This document shows, piece after piece, positions 5,306 through 7,959 of a stretch of 7,959 bases of DNA (the first letter of the stretch is position 1; every line of letters starts with the position of its first letter). Made by a program: the position numbers and the translations under genes. The notes below the pieces were generated by a model that saw nothing but the letters and a program-made list of their open reading frames with translations, was not told the DNA's origin and did no database searches. This stretch comes from an uncultured Peptococcaceae bacterium (GTDB lineage Bacteria > Bacillota > Peptococcia > Peptococcales > Peptococcaceae): assembly GCA_902462325.1 (NCBI GenBank), contig CABQBF010000123.1:1-7959 (forward strand). The letters run 5' to 3'.

Positions 5306-6919
5306 TTAAACTTCTTTTCTGGTAATGGAACCAGATCTGTCTTCATAGCTGGTATGACACAATTCATGGGCCAGATGGCTCAATGGTTTTTCCAGGAAAT
5401 TGTCATAGATATCAATAATCTGCGGATTTTCATGGCACAACCGTATGTTGCTGGTTTTTACAGCTACCTGACCGGCATTGTTGCCGCCTGCTGCAGTCCC
5501 TTTCACCGTACCGGCTGTATCATGGCTATACATACTGTCAATTCTGGCCTGACGTACCCAGTCCTGAGGCGGCACAGTCGTTCTTGGCTGACCGCCGCCG
5601 GCGATACATCCGCCTGGACAGGCCATAACTTCTAAGAAATGAAAATCAGCTTTGCCGGCTTTAATTTCTTCACATAACTGACGGGCATTGGCCAAACCGG
5701 AGGCTACAACAACTTTTACCGTACCTACGCCGGGAATATCCAGCGCGGCCCGTTTAATGCCGTCCAGGCCCCGTACCGGTTCCAGATTATAGAGGACTTC
5801 GGGAGGATTGCTGCCGGTAATCAGATAATAAGCGGTACGCACGGCAGCTTCCATAACGCCGCCGGAGTTCCCGAAAATCAAACCTGCAGTAGAACCAATC
5901 TGGTCGTACTGACCTTCTTCAAAATTGGCAAAATCCACATCGCCCAGTTTTTCGCGAATCATATTGGCCAACTCCCGCACGCTCAGCACATAGTCCATAT
6001 CGGCTACGTCCGGGTCGTTATAATACTGACCGGTGCCGCCTTCTAGGCCGTGGAACTGATGACGGCTGATTTCAAATTTTTTAGCCAGGCAAGGCATGAT
6101 GGCCACATTCACAACGTTTTTATAATGAAATCCTAATTTTTCAGCATTGTAGGTTTTCAGCGTAGGACCGTGCATCATCATTGGAGAACGGGCCGAAGAC
6201 AGATTGGGAATCAATTCCGGATAATAGTATTCCACGAATTTTACCCAACCAGGACAGCAGGAGGTTAACTGTGGCAGCACGCCGCCCTTGGTTACACGTT
6301 CTACCAGCTCGGAGCCTTCTTCCATGATGGTTAAGTCGGCGCTGAAGTTGGTATCTACAACGACATCAAATCCCAGTTTACGCAGAGCAGTTACCATCTG
6401 GCCTTCTGCCCAAGCGCCGGCGCCCATGCCAAACTCTTCACCGATTCCGACGCGAGTTGCCGGAGAAGTTTGCACGATTACCTTTGTTTCAGGATCTTGA
6501 ATGGCGTTCCATACATCTTCAATCACACTGCGTTCCGCAATGGCGCCGGTTGGACACCACAGAGCGCACTGACCGCAGTGTACGCAAATAAAGTCGTCAT
6601 GCACTGGCAGTTCATAATAACCGAACACGCTCTGCACTTTTTCGCAGGCTTCGATACACTGACCACACAGAATACACTTTTCATCGTTCCGCACCAGAGA
6701 CACGTTGTCCGGATCCAGAGGCACGCGGCCCTTTACCTGTGCAGGCATTGCGCTTGCATTTCGGTACTGATTGGGCAGCCAGCCGGTACCGCTTGGATCA
6801 CTGACAGGCGAACAACCGGTCATGGTTGCTGCAGCGCCGACAACGCCGGCTCCTGCCATAACACTTAGAAAACGACGTCTGCTCATGCCTTTGTTTTCTA
6901 ATTCTTTGTGTTTTTCCAT
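5306..6919 (-). CDS. Tat-exported single-polypeptide [FeFe]-hydrogenase with ferredoxin domain and fused small subunit
   Basis: A 537-aa [FeFe]-hydrogenase (2 H+ + 2 e- = H2). Order: twin-arginine signal SRRRFL (13-18), hydrophobic stretch, possible lipobox ending at Cys36; two [4Fe-4S] sites (Cys82/85/88/92, Cys112/115/118/122); H domain with TSCCPGW (219-225), MPCLAKKFE (275-283) and the final motif 430-445 (Cys434, Cys438, then GGGQP). H-cluster ligands are thus Cys222, 277, 434 and 438. Compared from memory with Clostridium CpI, the proton path is kept (Cys221, Glu201, Glu204, Ser241, Arg208), as are Lys280 and Met275. After the H domain comes a small-subunit-like tail (about 455-526; CHENP 495-499, LCHTSYEDRS 520-529) that is a separate chain in Desulfovibrio. 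The start at 6919 has GAGGTG six bases upstream; the open frame to 7096 is leader RNA. Odd: SARSPMMM (242-249) replaces the usual SAKSPQQM. Confidence 0.95.
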   Translation of the reverse strand: MEKHKELENKGMSRRRFLSVMAGAGVVGAAATMTGCSPVSDPSGTGWLPNQYRNASAMPAQVKGRVPLDPDNVSLVRNDEKCILCGQCIEACEKVQSVFGYYELPVHDDFICVHCGQCALWCPTGAIAERSVIEDVWNAIQDPETKVIVQTSPATRVGIGEEFGMGAGAWAEGQMVTALRKLGFDVVVDTNFSADLTIMEEGSELVERVTKGGVLPQLTSCCPGWVKFVEYYYPELIPNLSSARSPMMMHGPTLKTYNAEKLGFHYKNVVNVAIMPCLAKKFEISRHQFHGLEGGTGQYYNDPDVADMDYVLSVRELANMIREKLGDVDFANFEEGQYDQIGSTAGLIFGNSGGVMEAAVRTAYYLITGSNPPEVLYNLEPVRGLDGIKRAALDIPGVGTVKVVVASGLANARQLCEEIKAGKADFHFLEVMACPGGCIAGGGQPRTTVPPQDWVRQARIDSMYSHDTAGTVKGTAAGGNNAGQVAVKTSNIRLCHENPQIIDIYDNFLEKPLSHLAHELCHTSYEDRSGSITRKEV

Positions 6920-6972
6920 TTTATTCACCTCAACGAAATAAAAATTAATGAAACCATTACATAAATTTAAAT

Positions 6973-7091
6973 GAGTCCTCTGCCTCCGGCTCTGGCGGCA
7001 GCACTGCCACAGCTGCTGACCGCGGAAAAGGCCCGGCGGGGAAGCGAAACAACTTTCAGATAATTCTAAAACCTGCCCGCTTTGCAGACTC
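6973..7091 (-). ncRNA. Candidate structured 5' leader (cis-regulatory RNA) of the hydrogenase operon
   Basis: This leader segment is GC-rich between AT-rich flanks and folds into a closed domain on the minus strand. P1: GAGUC (7091-7087) with GACUC (6977-6973). P2: GCGGG (7080-7076) with CCCGC (7040-7036). P3: CAGGU (7075-7071) with AUCUG (7061-7057). P4: GCCU and CC (7032-7029, 7025-7024) with GGAGGC (6987-6982). P5: a 12-bp hairpin with two single bulges (7023-6995), loop UGG. All five helices are compatible with one another. No poly-U tract follows, so control, if any, would not be by a simple terminator. I could not assign it to a known class; the Moco motif is worth testing. Confidence 0.5.
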
Positions 7092-7113
7092 CCCACAATT
7101 TAATGAATCATAC

Positions 7114-7129
7114 AGGCAACCATTTGCCT
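7114..7129 (-). other. Perfect 6-bp hairpin at the predicted 5' end of the hydrogenase mRNA
   Basis: AGGCAA (7129-7124), loop ATGG, TTGCCT (7119-7114) on the minus strand. The predicted start point of the promoter at 7138-7165 lies at about 7131, so this would be a 5'-terminal stem-loop, a form that commonly protects transcripts. Confidence 0.5.
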
Positions 7130-7137
7130 ATCTTTAT

Positions 7138-7165
7138 TTTATACTGTTTTATAGGTTTTTCGCAA
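7138..7165 (-). promoter_or_regulatory. Promoter of the hydrogenase operon
   Basis: On the minus strand TTGCGA (7160-7165) and TATAAA (7138-7143) are 16 bases apart. The -35 matches four of six and the -10 five of six. It gives a leader of about 210 bases before the hydrogenase ATG. No clear terminator was seen between arsR and this point, so some readthrough is possible. Confidence 0.6.
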
Positions 7166-7186
7166 TATTTTTTTATTGTGAAAACC
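7154..7186. promoter_or_regulatory. 33-bp operator-like dyad covering the -35 of the hydrogenase promoter
   Basis: GGTTTTTCGCAATA (7154-7167) and TATTGTGAAAACC (7174-7186) are inverted copies around six T, with one mismatch and one missing base. It spans the -35 box at 7160-7165, so a bound protein would block or position RNA polymerase. Neither side carries a T-tract, so a terminator is less likely. The half-site core (CAATA / TATTG) resembles AT-rich ArsR/SmtB operators, although the spacing is wider than in the CadC site I remember. Confidence 0.55.
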
Positions 7187-7221
7187 AATACAAGAACGGC
7201 TATCCCTGCAATCCGCTTTTT

Positions 7222-7566
7222 TTATAAAGCCAACGCTTCCCACAATAATTGCCGCACATGTTCGTTGCAAATACTGTAAAAAACCTGTTTGCCGTCCTTA
7301 CGGCCCTGCACAATCCGCAGATTGCGCAAAACCCGCAGCTGATGGGAAACCGCCGACTGGCTGCTGCCCACCAGCACCGTCAAATCGCAGACGCAAAGCT
7401 CCGTCTGCAACAGATAATACAAAATTTTCACCCGGGTATTATCGCCCAAAACCTTGAATAATTCCGCTGTCTGCTGGCTTTTTTCCTCGGGAATTTTCTT
7501 TTGCTCCATCTTTGCCAAAATATTGTCATGCACACAAAACTCATCACATTGCCATTGTTCTTCCAT
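7222..7566 (-). CDS. ArsR/SmtB-family metal-sensing repressor, CadC type
   Basis: A 114-aa winged-helix repressor. The region ELFKVLGDNTRVKIL (35-49) starts the fold, the recognition helix lies at about 68-80 (SSQSAVSHQLRVL), and the wing is at about 84-98. Metal ligands match S. aureus CadC position for position: Cys7 and Cys11 in the N-terminal arm and Cys58 and Cys60 in ELCVCDL. This is the alpha3N site that binds Cd(II), Pb(II), Bi(III) and Zn(II) in that family. The second, alpha5 Zn site of CadC is largely lost: Asn101 replaces Asp, His103 stays, and the protein ends at Leu114 where a His ligand would be. The start at 7566 has GGAGG about ten bases upstream. The usual cadA partner is absent from the window; neighbours are a nitroreductase upstream and the hydrogenase operon downstream. 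The target is unknown; autoregulation is likely by family habit. Confidence 0.9.
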   Translation of the reverse strand: MEEQWQCDEFCVHDNILAKMEQKKIPEEKSQQTAELFKVLGDNTRVKILYYLLQTELCVCDLTVLVGSSQSAVSHQLRVLRNLRIVQGRKDGKQVFYSICNEHVRQLLWEALAL

Positions 7567-7600
7567 CCAAATCCGACCTCCATTCCCTGTAAATCGTTGC

Positions 7601-7631
7601 TTTTTGATTGTGAACAAAAATGCAATCCGCT
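7601..7631. promoter_or_regulatory. Second copy of a two-part motif, upstream of arsR
   Basis: TTTTTGATTGTGAA (7601-7614) and TGCAATCCGCT (7621-7631) recur in the same order before the hydrogenase operon, as TTTTTTATTGTGAA (7169-7182) and TGCAATCCGCT (7207-7217). The first matches at 13 of 14, the second at 11 of 11; the gaps differ (6 versus 24 bases). In the arsR copy TTGT..ACAA also forms a small dyad on the minus strand. It may be the arsR operator. Confidence 0.4.
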
Positions 7632-7672
7632 CTTAACTATTTCTTAAAAATCGGAAAAATAAAAAATGCTTA

Positions 7673-7959
7673 TTACCGGCGGCGCAGTAAAACCGCATTG
7701 ACCGATTTGCGCGGCATCTGTTTTTCTTTTGCCGTTACCTCCGGAGCAGCCGGCCGCCCTAAGGCGACAATGCCATACAATTCCAGATTTTCGGCCTGCT
7801 GAAATTCATTGCGCAAATCGACCCTGTCAAAAGAACCGATGCAATGGGTCACATACCCCCTCCGTTGTGCCTCCAGACTGAGGTATCCCCAGGCGCAGCC
7901 GCTGTCAAAAGGCGTCCAATAATTAAACAGCCCATTGTGGGTATCGCCCATATTGAGAT
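7673..7959 (-). CDS. Nitroreductase-family protein, C-terminal part (5' end outside window)
   Basis: The last 94 residues of a flavin-type nitroreductase are visible; the frame is open to the window edge. Recognisable parts are FDSGCAWGYLSLEAQRRG, which matches the helix 'D-x-G-x-A-x-x-x-L-x-L-x-A-x-x-x-G' of FMN nitroreductases, then THCIGSFD, and YGIVALGRPA near the end, the usual 'V-x-x-L-G-x-P' strand. The C-terminus is basic (LLRRR). The family reduces nitro groups, quinones or enones with NAD(P)H; the substrate cannot be told from this fragment. Downstream, 106 bases separate it from arsR and I see no strong terminator, so co-transcription with arsR is possible. Confidence 0.8.
   Translation of the reverse strand, partial: LNMGDTHNGLFNYWTPFDSGCAWGYLSLEAQRRGYVTHCIGSFDRVDLRNEFQQAENLELYGIVALGRPAAPEVTAKEKQMPRKSVNAVLLRRR

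Noticed and set aside
6170..6200. First thought that the Arg in SARSP replaces the CN-contacting Lys358 of CpI
   Set aside because: The constant offset of 78 shows Lys358 corresponds to Lys280 in MPCLAK, which is conserved. The Arg corresponds to Lys322.
6920..7096. 59-residue N-terminal extension of the hydrogenase
   Set aside because: It would put the Tat signal far from the N-terminus and it covers the structured leader. The start at 6919 has GAGGTG at ideal distance.
7154..7186. Rex (NADH/NAD) operator at the hydrogenase promoter
   Set aside because: Rex sites read TTGTGAA then TTCACAA. Here the half-sites point the other way round the centre, so the match is not to the consensus.
7154..7186. 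Intrinsic terminator of arsR
   Set aside because: The arms are AT-rich and no T-tract follows on the minus strand; the dyad overlaps the promoter -35.
1..7959. CRISPR array, tRNA, rRNA, transposase or phage genes
   Set aside because: None seen. The tandem repeats are 8, 11 and 27 bp in period without unique spacers, and no cloverleaf or transposase motif was found.

Overview
The window reads as chromosome from a strictly anaerobic diderm Firmicute, most plausibly a member of the Negativicutes (Acidaminococcaceae or Phascolarctobacterium-like). Reasons: an oxygen-sensitive [FeFe]-hydrogenase exported by Tat and wired to a quinone-type membrane module, strong GGAGG ribosome binding sites, and a periplasmic adaptor for an ABC exporter, which implies an outer membrane or at least a periplasmic space. 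The taxonomic call is an inference from style and gene content. Every protein gene I accept is on the minus strand, so transcription runs from right to left.

Right to left: (1) the C-terminal part of a nitroreductase-family protein (7673-7959, cut by the window edge). (2) A 114-aa ArsR/SmtB repressor of the CadC type with Cys7, Cys11, Cys58 and Cys60 in the positions of the Cd/Pb/Zn site (7222-7566). (3) A roughly 300-bp control region with a promoter, a 33-bp dyad over its -35 box, and a GC-rich, highly foldable leader. (4) A three-gene operon: fused, Tat-exported [FeFe]-hydrogenase (5306-6919), a 16-Cys four-cluster ferredoxin-like subunit with a C-terminal membrane anchor (4463-5287), and a HybB/NrfD-like integral membrane subunit (3236-4444). 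It ends at a strong intrinsic terminator (3178-3212). (5) A DUF1275/YoaK-family membrane protein with its own promoter and terminator (2282-2974). (6) About 950 bp without a credible gene, filled with short tandem repeats, related repeat blocks, and a 131-bp nested imperfect palindrome. (7) A MacA/HlyD-like periplasmic adaptor (48-1283), followed directly by the first nine codons of the next gene, probably its ABC ATPase.

The hydrogenase operon forms a coherent machine. It looks like E. coli hydrogenase 2 (HybA-HybB electron route to menaquinone), but the catalytic NiFe unit is replaced by a single-polypeptide [FeFe]-hydrogenase carrying two ferredoxin clusters, the H domain and the small-subunit domain. 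H2 would be oxidised (or made) outside the cytoplasmic membrane. Electrons would pass through the HybA-like subunit to the HybB-like subunit and the quinone pool. Maturation genes (hydE, hydF, hydG) are not in this window.

The parts most worth a second look are the structured hydrogenase leader, the dyad and the two short motifs shared by the arsR and hydrogenase upstream regions, the Gln-to-Met change next to the predicted H-cluster, and the repeat-rich intergenic region.
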